Shown in pieces: positions 1 to 5,717 of a stretch of 12,513 nucleotides of DNA. Location of the stretch: positions 1 through 12,513 of the forward strand of contig JAQUXD010000041.1 of assembly GCA_028692535.1 (NCBI GenBank), in the 5' to 3' direction. Each line of letters begins with the position of its first letter. The stretch's first letter is position 1. Position numbers and translations under genes: made by a program. This stretch comes from Eubacteriales bacterium. GTDB taxonomy: Bacteria > Bacillota > Clostridia > Peptostreptococcales > Anaerovoracaceae. Under the pieces are notes generated by a model. The model did not search any database. It worked only from the letters and a program-made list of their open reading frames with translations, and was not told where the DNA came from.

Positions 1-464
1 TTGTATTCCACGGCTCGACGGATCGTTTCCCACCAGTATTCCCGGCGACTTTCATCCGGCAGCCAGCGGGAATACGTCCGATAAAACACGAAACTGCCCA
101 GCTGGTTCATGGGAGAAGGGGCATGCTTGTACGGACTGATGAAGTCTTCGGAAATGACGCGTCCGTCCTGCTTTCTGCGCTCGCCTCTGGTCTTGTCCCG
201 TTCGTAACGGTAAATGATGAATTTTTTGGCCACATCCTTGCGTTCGCTGGCCATGAGAAAATCTTCCACCAGATCTTGAAGGTCTTCTACTTTGATCAGT
301 CGATTGGACCGCTCTACTTGCTTTTCGATAGCAGCGGCGATACCGCCCGAAAGATTCGCATCCACCCCCAGACGTGTCTCCTGCATCGCTTTCTCTATGG
401 CTGTCTTGATCTTTGCTGCGTCGAAACTGACTTCCGTTCCGTCTCTTTTGATAACAGTCTTCAT
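1..464 (-). CDS. nrdJ: Adenosylcobalamin-dependent ribonucleoside-triphosphate reductase, N-terminal part (runs off the window)
   Basis: Reduces ribonucleotides to deoxyribonucleotides in the cytoplasm using coenzyme B12 (class II RNR). Reading the minus strand from the ATG at 464-462 gives 154 complete codons with no stop before the window edge. Residues 1 to about 90 form an ATP-cone, the allosteric nucleotide-binding domain, beginning MKTVIKRDGTEVSF and ending near KKFIIYRYERDK. After it, FVFYRTYSRWLPDESRREYW and ETIRRAVEYN match the start of the monomeric RTPR catalytic domain (Lactobacillus leichmannii type) as I recall it. An SD (AGAGGA, complement of 471-476) lies 6 bases before the ATG. 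The catalytic cysteines and B12-binding region lie outside the window, so the class II call rests on the RTYSRW and RRAVEY motifs; an anaerobic class III enzyme also has an ATP-cone but not these motifs. Two NrdR-like boxes precede the gene. The gene diverges from the GntR regulator. Confidence 0.85.
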   Translation of the reverse strand, partial: MKTVIKRDGTEVSFDAAKIKTAIEKAMQETRLGVDANLSGGIAAAIEKQVERSNRLIKVEDLQDLVEDFLMASERKDVAKKFIIYRYERDKTRGERRKQDGRVISEDFISPYKHAPSPMNQLGSFVFYRTYSRWLPDESRREYWWETIRRAVEY

Positions 465-476
465 TTTCGTTCCTCT

Positions 477-492
477 AATCTATATATAGGGA
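477..492 (-). promoter_or_regulatory. NrdR box 2
   Basis: The core CTATATATAG (480-489) is a perfect palindrome identical to the ten central bases of the NrdR consensus; the whole 16-mer matches at about 12 of 16 positions. Its centre (484.5) is 31 bp from that of the other box (515.5), with 15 bp between the boxes, the three-helical-turn spacing known for NrdR tandem sites. It lies in the 5' leader just upstream of the SD. Confidence 0.7.
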
Positions 493-507
493 TATATCTC
501 ATCACAA

Positions 508-523
508 ACACATTATATAGTAT
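508..523 (-). promoter_or_regulatory. NrdR box 1 (promoter-proximal to the -10)
   Basis: The 16-mer ACACATTATATAGTAT matches the NrdR consensus ACACTATATATAGTGT at 13 of 16 positions. NrdR is the zinc-finger/ATP-cone repressor of ribonucleotide reductase genes. The site covers the nrdJ -10 hexamer. Together with the second box it has the classic tandem geometry. Confidence 0.72.
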
Positions 524-540
524 CGCATTGTGCGGAGCAA
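512..540 (-). promoter_or_regulatory. Probable sigma-A promoter of nrdJ
   Basis: On the minus strand, TTGCTC (complement of 535-540) and TATAAT (complement of 512-517) are separated by exactly 17 bases. The -10 is a perfect consensus match and the -35 matches at four of six positions. Transcription would start near 505, about 40 bases before the ATG. The -10 lies inside the upstream NrdR-like box, so a bound repressor would block polymerase. Confidence 0.7.
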
Positions 541-569
541 GAATCATTTACCGGCAATGTGTTTTTTTC

Positions 570-598
570 TTTACAATTCTTCTGTTAACCGATAAAAT
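570..598 (+). promoter_or_regulatory. Probable sigma-A promoter of the GntR-family regulator
   Basis: TTTACA (570-575) and TAAAAT (593-598) are 17 bases apart, and each matches the consensus at five of six positions. The start site would be near 605, inside the TTGTATACAA palindrome, and the leader would be about 30 bases. Confidence 0.62.
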
Positions 599-607
599 TG
601 TATACAA
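598..607 (+). promoter_or_regulatory. Candidate autoregulatory GntR/FadR-type operator
   Basis: TTGTATACAA is a perfect 10-bp palindrome in the context AATTGTATACAAATT. It fits the FadR-subfamily operator form GT(N)xAC with flanking symmetry. It overlaps the end of the -10 and the predicted start site of the regulator gene, which is where an autorepressor would bind. Assigning it to this regulator is inference. Confidence 0.55.
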
Positions 608-635
608 ATTAACTTGATTACAGAAAGGATACCTG

Positions 636-1301
636 ATGATCACCACACAAGCCTCGGCAGCCTCCACGATCCTCTCGCTGCCACAGAATTTGTTCAATCA
701 GCTGCGGGATGACATTCTTCAGGGAAAGATCGGCGCGGGAGAAAAACTGACGGAGCAGCGGATCTGCAAAGAATATAATGTAAGCCGTACGCCGGTTCGG
801 GAAGCATTTCAGAAACTGGAACTGGACGGACTGATCCAGATTATTCCCAACAGAGGCGCCTTCGTGATCGGACTTTCCCGTCAGGATATCGAAGATATGT
901 ACGAGTTGCGCAAAGCCTACGAATCCATCGCAGTGCGGTGGGCCATCGAACGCATTACGGAGCAGGAATTCGAAGAACTCGAAGAAGCTTACGACATCAT
1001 GGAATTTTACACCCAAAAGGGTGAAGCCGAAAAAATGCTTCAAATCAATATGCACTTCCACAATCTCATTTACAGCGCAACAAAAAACAGGATGTTGCAG
1101 CACGTACTGGCCTCTTATCAGATCTATACGAAAAACACTAAGGTCAGCAGCGAATATATCCGCGCATACCTGGAAGAAGTCTTGGAGGAGCATCGTCAGA
1201 TCTTCCTGGCATTCAAGGCCAAAGACAAGGAGGCGGCCACCCGCGCCGCCGTCTGCCACATGGAAAACGGGAAGCGAAGAGCCGGATTTGACTTGGATTA
1301 A
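636..1301 (+). CDS. GntR-family transcriptional regulator, FadR subfamily (FCD domain)
   Basis: A 221-residue DNA-binding regulator, the usual length for the FadR subfamily. Residues about 14-78 form the GntR winged helix: LFNQLRDDILQGKIGAGEKL, then EQRICKEYNVSRTPVREAFQKL with the SRTPVREA recognition helix, then the wing (IIPNRGAFV). Residues about 85-215 form the all-helical FCD ligand domain. Its expected metal or ligand site is visible as N138-x3-H142, H186 and H208; the first position is Asn where many members have Asp. FCD regulators usually bind small carboxylates or amino-acid-like effectors. An SD (AGAAAGGAT, 622-630) precedes the ATG. The gene diverges from nrdJ and is followed 124 bases later, in the same direction, by the diaminohexanoate dehydrogenase and TRAP genes. 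It probably controls those genes and itself, with the transported compound as effector (inference). Confidence 0.88.
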   Translation: MITTQASAASTILSLPQNLFNQLRDDILQGKIGAGEKLTEQRICKEYNVSRTPVREAFQKLELDGLIQIIPNRGAFVIGLSRQDIEDMYELRKAYESIAVRWAIERITEQEFEELEEAYDIMEFYTQKGEAEKMLQINMHFHNLIYSATKNRMLQHVLASYQIYTKNTKVSSEYIRAYLEEVLEEHRQIFLAFKAKDKEAATRAAVCHMENGKRRAGFDLD

Positions 1302-1325
1302 TCTGTGAACAATCGCAAAATAATC

Positions 1326-1355
1326 TTGTAAGATACGGGTCGACTATGGTATATT
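1326..1355 (+). promoter_or_regulatory. Possible promoter of the kdd-TRAP unit with overlapping dyad elements
   Basis: TTGTAA (1326-1331) and TATATT (1350-1355) are separated by 18 bases and are moderate consensus matches. Two GT...AC dyads overlap them: TTGTAAGATAC (1326-1336) on the -35 and GGTATATTTACC (1348-1359) on the -10. Both loosely fit the FadR-type GT(N)xAC pattern, so either could bind the upstream GntR regulator. No terminator is visible after the regulator gene, so some readthrough is possible. Confidence 0.4.
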
Positions 1356-1363
1356 TACCGATA

Positions 1364-1383
1364 TTGTGAAGATTTCTTCACAA
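1364..1383 (+). promoter_or_regulatory. Perfect inverted repeat upstream of kdd (operator or leader hairpin)
   Basis: TTGTGAAGA and TCTTCACAA are perfect 9-bp inverted repeats separated by two bases (TT). The dyad lies just after the predicted -10 and start site and 43 bases before the kdd ATG. The outer TTGT/ACAA ends resemble the regulator's own candidate operator, but the spacing differs. It is more likely a protein-binding dyad than an RNA hairpin, because a two-base loop is too tight. The binding protein is unknown. Confidence 0.5.
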
Positions 1384-1425
1384 GTTTCTTTGTGTCAAAC
1401 AGCAATACAAGCGAAAGGTCCAACC

Positions 1426-2463
1426 ATGAAAAAAGGCGATTATTACGGCAGTCATCGGGTCATTTCCCCCAAAGGGCTGCTCCCCCAGGCCGCAGACAAG
1501 ATCGACAACGATCCTGTTCCGTATACCAACGAGATTTTGATCGACGTCATTGCCCTGCAGCCCACCGCCACCGCTTTCGGCCGCATCAAAAACGAATGCG
1601 ACGGAGACACGGAGCGCATCGCCAGAACCATTCTGGATATTGTTGAAGATCGTGGTAAATTTCAGGATCCCGTCACAAAGTCCGGCGGCATGCTGATCGG
1701 AAAGATCAAAGAGATCGGAGCTGACCTGAAGGGCAAGATCGGGGCAGAAGAAGGCGATAGGATCGCCACACTGGTATCCTTGTCGCTGACGCCTCTGAAA
1801 ATCTACAGCATCGACCGCATCGATACGGAAACGGAGCAGGTTTACTGCAAGGCGGATGCCATCCTGTTCGAAAGCGGCATCTTCACGAAGATCCCCGAAG
1901 ATCTGGGACAGGAACTTTCCCTGGCCATTATGGACGTAGCCGGCGCCCCGGCCCAAGTAGCGGTCAACGCCAAAGCCGGTGACATCGTAACCGTGATCGG
2001 CGCCGGAAAAGCAGGACTTCTTTGTCTGGCAGAAGCAAAAAAGCGGGTGGCGCCTACCGGGACGGTCATCTGCATGGAATATTCCAAAGCGCAGTGCGAG
2101 CTCGTAAAAGCGCTGGGCATTGCCGATATCGTGATCCAGGCCAACGGCCAGGAGCCCCTGGCAAGCTATCAAGCCTATCTGGAGGCGACAGGTGGAAAGC
2201 TGGCAGATTTTACGGTCAATACGGTCAATGTGCCAAACACAGAACTATCCGCTATTTTGGTCACAAAGGACTCCGGAAAAATATATTTTTTCAGCATGAG
2301 CACCGACTTTGTGAAAGCATCTCTGGGCGCAGAAGGCGTTAAAAAGCACGTATCCATGCTTATCGGAAACGGATACTACCCCGGGCATGCCGAAATTACA
2401 TTCGACATTATACGGAACAATCGGAAGGTTCGTGAGTATTTCGTCGGGAGATATTGCAAGTAG
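1426..2463 (+). CDS. kdd: L-erythro-3,5-diaminohexanoate dehydrogenase homologue
   Basis: By family, an NAD(P)-dependent oxidative deaminase: 3,5-diaminohexanoate to 5-amino-3-oxohexanoate plus ammonia, in lysine fermentation (EC 1.4.1.11). The 345-residue product has the family's characteristic start (MKKGDYYGSHRVISPKGLLP, then NEILIDVIAL), SGGMLIGKIKEIG near 86-98, LVSLSLTPL at 116-124, DVAGAPAQVA at 170-179, a Rossmann loop G192-A-G194-K-A-G197 and a conserved C-terminal GNGYYPGHAEIT. It is a medium-chain dehydrogenase-like fold. An in-frame GTG exists at 1366, but the ATG at 1426 is preferred because AAAGG lies 8 bases upstream and family homology begins there. None of the usual partners (lysine and beta-lysine aminomutases, Kce, Kal) is in the window. 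The next gene, 95 bases on, is the TRAP binding protein. The true substrate may therefore be a related beta- or gamma-amino acid; the family call is firm, the substrate is not. Confidence 0.82.
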   Translation: MKKGDYYGSHRVISPKGLLPQAADKIDNDPVPYTNEILIDVIALQPTATAFGRIKNECDGDTERIARTILDIVEDRGKFQDPVTKSGGMLIGKIKEIGADLKGKIGAEEGDRIATLVSLSLTPLKIYSIDRIDTETEQVYCKADAILFESGIFTKIPEDLGQELSLAIMDVAGAPAQVAVNAKAGDIVTVIGAGKAGLLCLAEAKKRVAPTGTVICMEYSKAQCELVKALGIADIVIQANGQEPLASYQAYLEATGGKLADFTVNTVNVPNTELSAILVTKDSGKIYFFSMSTDFVKASLGAEGVKKHVSMLIGNGYYPGHAEITFDIIRNNRKVREYFVGRYCK

Positions 2464-2493
2464 TATTGCAAACCTCCACTGAAAAGGCCGCAT

Positions 2494-2510
2494 CGCGGCA
2501 ACGCGTTTTT
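2494..2510 (+). terminator. Weak hairpin plus T-run between kdd and dctP (possible attenuator)
   Basis: CGCG-GCAA-CGCG forms a 4-bp GC stem closed by a GNRA-type tetraloop and is followed at once by TTTTT. The stem is short for an intrinsic terminator, so at most it would cause partial termination. Just downstream, CCGGC-GCAT-GCCGG (2516-2529) is another small dyad. Confidence 0.25.
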
Positions 2511-2558
2511 ATATGCCGGCGCATGCCGGTAAGCTACGAAAGCAGAAGGAGAAAAAAC

Positions 2559-3575
2559 ATGAAAAAAATCATTAGCATTTTGCTCGTGCTGACCATGGTG
2601 TTTGCACTGGCAGGTTGCGGTGGCGGCGGTACCGAGCCCGAAGCCGAGGATACCATCCTCATCCGGATCGGTCATACCGACTCCTCCACCCGCTCAACCA
2701 ACACCGCCGGCCTGTGGCTGGCAGATTACCTCGCGGAAGAAACCGACGGCCGCGTGGTCGTAGAAATGTATCCAGACGGCCAGGCCGGCGACGATCCGGA
2801 CATGGCTGCAGGCGTCAAGCTGGGAACCATCGAATTCTACTTCGGTCTGGCCTCGGTCATCTCGGCCATCGCCGGAGACGAAGCCAGCTGCGTGGATCTT
2901 CCGTACCTGTATCCCACCTACGAAGACTGGATCACCGGCACCTTCGAAAACGGGGGACTGGAACTCTTCAACGAAGCGTTGGCAGAAGCTGGCTACACCG
3001 CAGTAGACATGCTTTACAACGGCATGAGAAACGTGATCAGCAGAGACAAAGTCTATCATAATTCCGAAGACTTCAACGGCACAAAGATCCGGATCTCGCA
3101 GAACGAACTGAACGTTACGCTGTGGCAGGCCATGGGCGCGAACCCCACACCGATGGCGTGGGGCGAAGTTGTCACATCCCTTTCTCAGGGCACCATCGAT
3201 GCGTTGGATCACTCTCTGGGCGTATTCAACGACTTCAGCCTGTATGAGATGGCTCCTTATGTCACCATTACCAATCACTGCAGCTCTCCCTATCCTCTGG
3301 TCTGCTCCACGGAATGGCTGGAATCGCTTCCCGAAGACCTGAAGCCCATCATTCTGGACGGCATCCATCAGATGTGCGAAATGCAGAGAGCAGAAGAAAG
3401 AGCTAACGAAATGGAATACCTCGCCAGCTTCGAAGCTGCCGGCGCAACCATTTACGAACTGACCGCGGAAGAATCCGCAGCATTCAAAGAACTCTGCAAG
3501 CCCGCATACGACCTTTGGGCCGAAAAAGTCGGACAGGATCTCATCGATGCCTGGCTGGCCACCTGCCCCGAATAA
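2559..3575 (+). CDS. dctP: TRAP transporter substrate-binding lipoprotein, DctP family
   Basis: The extracytoplasmic receptor of a tripartite Na+-dependent (TRAP) importer. The 338-residue product has a lipoprotein signal peptide (MKKIISILLVLTMVFALAGC) with lipobox LAGC, so Cys20 would be lipidated, as in Gram-positive binding proteins. DctP hallmarks are clear: the core G174-TKIR178, then GANPTPMAWGEVVTSLSQGTIDALD (193-217). Arg178 corresponds to the Arg that clamps the substrate carboxylate in this family, and Arg157 (GMRN) to the second binding-site Arg, so a carboxylate ligand is expected. The ligand itself cannot be read from sequence; an amino-acid-like acid fits the neighbouring dehydrogenase. 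A strong SD (AGAAGGAG, 2544-2551) sits 7 bases before this ATG. The reading frame is open 35 codons further upstream, but that stretch lacks an SD and a signal peptide. A strong stem-loop follows the stop. Confidence 0.9.
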   Translation: MKKIISILLVLTMVFALAGCGGGGTEPEAEDTILIRIGHTDSSTRSTNTAGLWLADYLAEETDGRVVVEMYPDGQAGDDPDMAAGVKLGTIEFYFGLASVISAIAGDEASCVDLPYLYPTYEDWITGTFENGGLELFNEALAEAGYTAVDMLYNGMRNVISRDKVYHNSEDFNGTKIRISQNELNVTLWQAMGANPTPMAWGEVVTSLSQGTIDALDHSLGVFNDFSLYEMAPYVTITNHCSSPYPLVCSTEWLESLPEDLKPIILDGIHQMCEMQRAEERANEMEYLASFEAAGATIYELTAEESAAFKELCKPAYDLWAEKVGQDLIDAWLATCPE

Positions 3576-3605
3576 TCTGAACCGACGAAGGTATTGACCC
3601 GACAA

Positions 3606-3641
3606 TGATCCGAACCGGGAGATCACCCCCGGTTCGGATCA
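3606..3641 (+). other. 14-bp perfect stem-loop between dctP and dctQ, no T-run
   Basis: TGATCCGAACCGGG (3606-3619) pairs perfectly with CCCGGTTCGGATCA (3628-3641) around the 8-base loop AGATCACC. It is not followed by a T-run (CAATATAT follows), so it is not a typical intrinsic terminator. Such stems after binding-protein genes are known to protect the upstream mRNA from 3' exonucleases, giving more receptor than membrane subunits. That role is inferred here from position. Confidence 0.75.
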
Positions 3642-3689
3642 CAATATATCCCGCAGTAGAAGCAATCGGGATAGGAAGGAGAACGCAAC

Positions 3690-3725
3690 GTGCCCTTCGG
3701 GCCTGTTTGCGCGATGAAAAGATGA
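3690..3725 (+). CDS. Possible 11-codon leader ORF coupled to dctQ
   Basis: AGGAAGGAG (3673-3681), the strongest SD in this interval, lies 8 bases before a GTG that opens the short frame VPFGPVCAMKR. Its stop (TGA, 3723-3725) overlaps the dctQ start in an ATGA arrangement. The dctQ ATG itself has only a weak purine stretch (GAAAAG) in front. The strong SD may therefore load ribosomes on the leader frame and pass them to dctQ by coupled re-initiation. A small indel in the sequence that separated the SD from the dctQ frame would look similar. Confidence 0.35.
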   Translation: MPFGPVCAMKR

Positions 3726-4264
3726 AAAACCGTTTCAACATCTTTACACTTTTCAATAAAATCGAAGAAATCACAATCATTGCAATGTTCTCCGCTATGG
3801 TTATCATCATCTTTGCACAGGTGATCATGCGTTACGTTTTCAACAATTCCCTTTATTGGTCGGAAGAGCTTGGGAAGTTTTTCTTTGTCTGGATTTCCTG
3901 GCTGGGAATCAGTCTGGGCGAAAGAGAAGGAGAGCATATCAAAATCACGATGCTCACGGACAAACTCCCGTTCAAAAAAGCCCATGTGTTCAACATCATT
4001 TCCTCGTTGATCGTCCTGGGGATCTGTCTCGTAACGTTCTACTATAGCTCGAGCCTTGTTATTTCACAATGGACCACAAAGTACGCCGGCATCCACATCA
4101 GCATATCCTGGGGATATCTGGCTGTCGCCGTGGGCACCGGCCTGATGTCCGTCAGAAGCGTTGCCGCTATCTTGAAGTCCGTCAAAAGCATCAAAGAAGG
4201 CCCCCCCGCAGACGAAGAGATTCTGCAGGAAGAGATGCGCATTGAGGAAGGGGGCGAAGCATAA
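3722..4264 (+). CDS. dctQ: TRAP transporter small membrane subunit, DctQ family
   Basis: The small integral membrane subunit that pairs with DctM to move substrate delivered by DctP. The 180-residue product shows four predicted membrane segments near residues 17-39, 48-66, 86-108 and 125-150. It carries the DctQ signature Q33-VIMRYVFNNSLYWSEELGKF followed by FVWISWLG, and the typical W-x4-A-V-x-VGTGLM in the last helix. The acidic C-terminal tail (EEILQEEMRIEEGGEA) is cytoplasmic-like. The start is set at ATG 3722 because the conserved N-terminus (KNRFNIFTLFNKIEE) begins there; the frame stays open upstream to 3605, but that part is stem-loop sequence. The SD right before this ATG is poor and translation may depend on a leader ORF. 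The stop overlaps the dctM start by one base (TAATG). Confidence 0.88.
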   Translation: MKNRFNIFTLFNKIEEITIIAMFSAMVIIIFAQVIMRYVFNNSLYWSEELGKFFFVWISWLGISLGEREGEHIKITMLTDKLPFKKAHVFNIISSLIVLGICLVTFYYSSSLVISQWTTKYAGIHISISWGYLAVAVGTGLMSVRSVAAILKSVKSIKEGPPADEEILQEEMRIEEGGEA

Positions 4265-5577
4265 TGGATCCCACATTACTCGTTTTGTTTGTGACATTGT
4301 TCGGTATGCTGGTCGTCGGTGTGCCCGTAGGATTCGCCATCGGCGGCGCGACCATGCTCTCCATGTTGCTGACCACGAATCAAAATATGATCATCAGTGC
4401 TCAATACTGCTATTCCGGCATTTTTTCGTTTACGGTCATGGCCATCCCCTTCTTTATGCTTGCGGGAACCGCCATGTCCACCGGAGGGATCGCAAAGCGG
4501 ATCGTGGATTTCGTATCGTCTCTGGTGGGGTTCGTCACCGGCGGTCTGGGCGCCATCACCATATTGGCCTGCATGTTTTTCGGCGCGCTTTCCGGCTCCG
4601 GAATGGCAACGACTTCCGCCATCGGCGGCATGATGATCCCGGAAATGAAAAAGAAGGGGTACGACCCGGCTTACGCTGCGACACTGGTGTGCTTCGGCGG
4701 GACCGTGGGACCCATCATTCCCCCGAGTCTGTCTTTCGTGCTGTATGGCGCAACCACGAAGGTTCCGGTTCCCACACTGTTTTTAGCCGGTATCATCCCC
4801 GGTATTTTCATCGGGCTGAGTTTTCTGGCCACCAACATCATTATGTGTAAAAAAATGGGCCAGGATGTGGCGATCAAAACCGCAGCCGCGAAGGTATCCG
4901 TCGCAGAAGGAATGAAGCAACGCGCCCGTCTGATCTGGAAGACGTTCCGTGAAGGATTTTGGGCTTTGCTGTCGCCGGTCATCATTTTGGGCGGCATTTA
5001 TTCGGGAATCTTTACGCCGACGGAAGCCGCCTGTGTTTCTGTGGTCTATTCCATATTGGTGAGCATTTTCATCTATAAAGAAATGGATCTGAAAGGATTG
5101 TACAAGACGCTTCTGGTCGCCTCTGTACTCAACGGCGTCACCTCGTTCCTGCTGGGATACTCCACGGTATTTTCCACGTTCATGACCTTCGAGCGGGTGC
5201 CCCAGGCTATATCCATGTTCCTGATGAACGTTTCGGAAAATCCCATGGTCATCCTGCTGGTCATCAACGTCATTTTGCTGGTCATCGGCTGTTTTCTGGA
5301 CACAGTGCCTGCGATCATCGTCATGGCGCCCATGCTGTTGCCCACCATCACCCACTTCGGCATCAGCCCGGTCCACTTCGGCGTGATCATGGCGGTGAAC
5401 CTGGCTTTCGGACTGTGTACTCCCCCTTACGGATGCAACCTGTTCGTAGGCGCCGCCGTGGCAAAGATCAAGATGGAAAGCATGTTCAAATACATCATTC
5501 CGTTCTTCCTGGTTGCCATCGTGCTCCTTATGATTATCACCTATGTTCCGTCCTTATCGCTGTTCTTCATCGAATGA
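4264..5577 (+). CDS. dctM: TRAP transporter large membrane subunit, DctM family
   Basis: The transport channel of the TRAP importer, which uses the sodium gradient. The 437-residue product is close to the usual length of about 430 and hydrophobic throughout, with roughly a dozen membrane segments. Visible family motifs include IPFFMLAGTAMSTGGIAKR (61-79), the conserved loop FFGALSGSGMATTSAIGGMMIPEM (105-128), GYDPAYAATL followed by GPIIPPS (149-155), GGIYSGIFTPTEAA (243-256) in the second half of the internal repeat, and a C-terminal LAFGLCTPPYGCNLFV. The ATG overlaps the dctQ stop, and GGAAGGGGG upstream serves as SD. A strong intrinsic terminator begins 18 bases after the stop, so this is the last gene of the kdd-dctPQM unit. 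Confidence 0.92.
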   Translation: MDPTLLVLFVTLFGMLVVGVPVGFAIGGATMLSMLLTTNQNMIISAQYCYSGIFSFTVMAIPFFMLAGTAMSTGGIAKRIVDFVSSLVGFVTGGLGAITILACMFFGALSGSGMATTSAIGGMMIPEMKKKGYDPAYAATLVCFGGTVGPIIPPSLSFVLYGATTKVPVPTLFLAGIIPGIFIGLSFLATNIIMCKKMGQDVAIKTAAAKVSVAEGMKQRARLIWKTFREGFWALLSPVIILGGIYSGIFTPTEAACVSVVYSILVSIFIYKEMDLKGLYKTLLVASVLNGVTSFLLGYSTVFSTFMTFERVPQAISMFLMNVSENPMVILLVINVILLVIGCFLDTVPAIIVMAPMLLPTITHFGISPVHFGVIMAVNLAFGLCTPPYGCNLFVGAAVAKIKMESMFKYIIPFFLVAIVLLMIITYVPSLSLFFIE

Positions 5578-5594
5578 CGGTCAACAGAACCCTC

Positions 5595-5623
5595 AAAGCC
5601 CCTTCTGTTCGAAGGGGCTTTTT
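5595..5623 (+). terminator. Intrinsic terminator after dctM
   Basis: AAAGCCCCTTC (5595-5605) pairs perfectly with GAAGGGGCTTT (5611-5621) around the loop TGTTC, and the stem runs into TTTTT (5619-5623). It separates the TRAP unit from the PLP-enzyme unit. Confidence 0.92.
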
Positions 5624-5646
5624 GATACGCGCAAGTGAAATGAGAC

Positions 5647-5675
5647 TGTAAACCCGAACGCAAACAAGGTATAAT
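5647..5675 (+). promoter_or_regulatory. Probable promoter of the PLP enzyme unit
   Basis: A perfect TATAAT -10 sits at 5670-5675, with TGTAAA (5647-5652, three of six) as a weak -35 at 17-base spacing. The leader would be about 35 bases. A weak -35 may mean an activator is used. The TTGTATACAA dyad found at the GntR gene is absent here, so co-regulation with the TRAP unit is not supported by a shared site. Confidence 0.5.
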
Positions 5676-5717
5676 GCTTATAAAAGAACCTATAGCCGTC
5701 AAACAGGAGGAGTTGAC

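Noticed and set aside
123..617. 164-codon plus-strand frame across the nrdJ start and intergenic region
   Set aside because: It runs antisense to the clear ATP-cone/RTPR coding frame and through the NrdR-box promoter region, and has no SD.
465..635. Cobalamin riboswitch before the B12-dependent reductase
   Set aside because: The predicted leader is only about 40 bases and is occupied by an NrdR-like box; no B12-box-like sequence or room for the fold is present.
618..1259. 213-codon minus-strand frame opposite the GntR regulator
   Set aside because: The plus-strand GntR winged-helix and FCD motifs are unambiguous; the antisense product looks like no protein family.
1366..1425. Upstream GTG extension of kdd by 20 codons
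   Set aside because: This start lies inside the perfect inverted repeat, has no SD, and the extra residues do not resemble the family N-terminus, which begins at the ATG at 1426.
2516..2529. CCGGC-GCAT-GCCGG dyad as a terminator or operator
   Set aside because: It has a short stem with no T-run and no link to a promoter; it is probably chance in GC-rich intergenic sequence.
2694..3626. 310-codon minus-strand open frame opposite dctP
   Set aside because: The plus strand encodes a full DctP with signal peptide and family motifs. The antisense frame has no SD or domain, and its start lies in the intergenic stem-loop.
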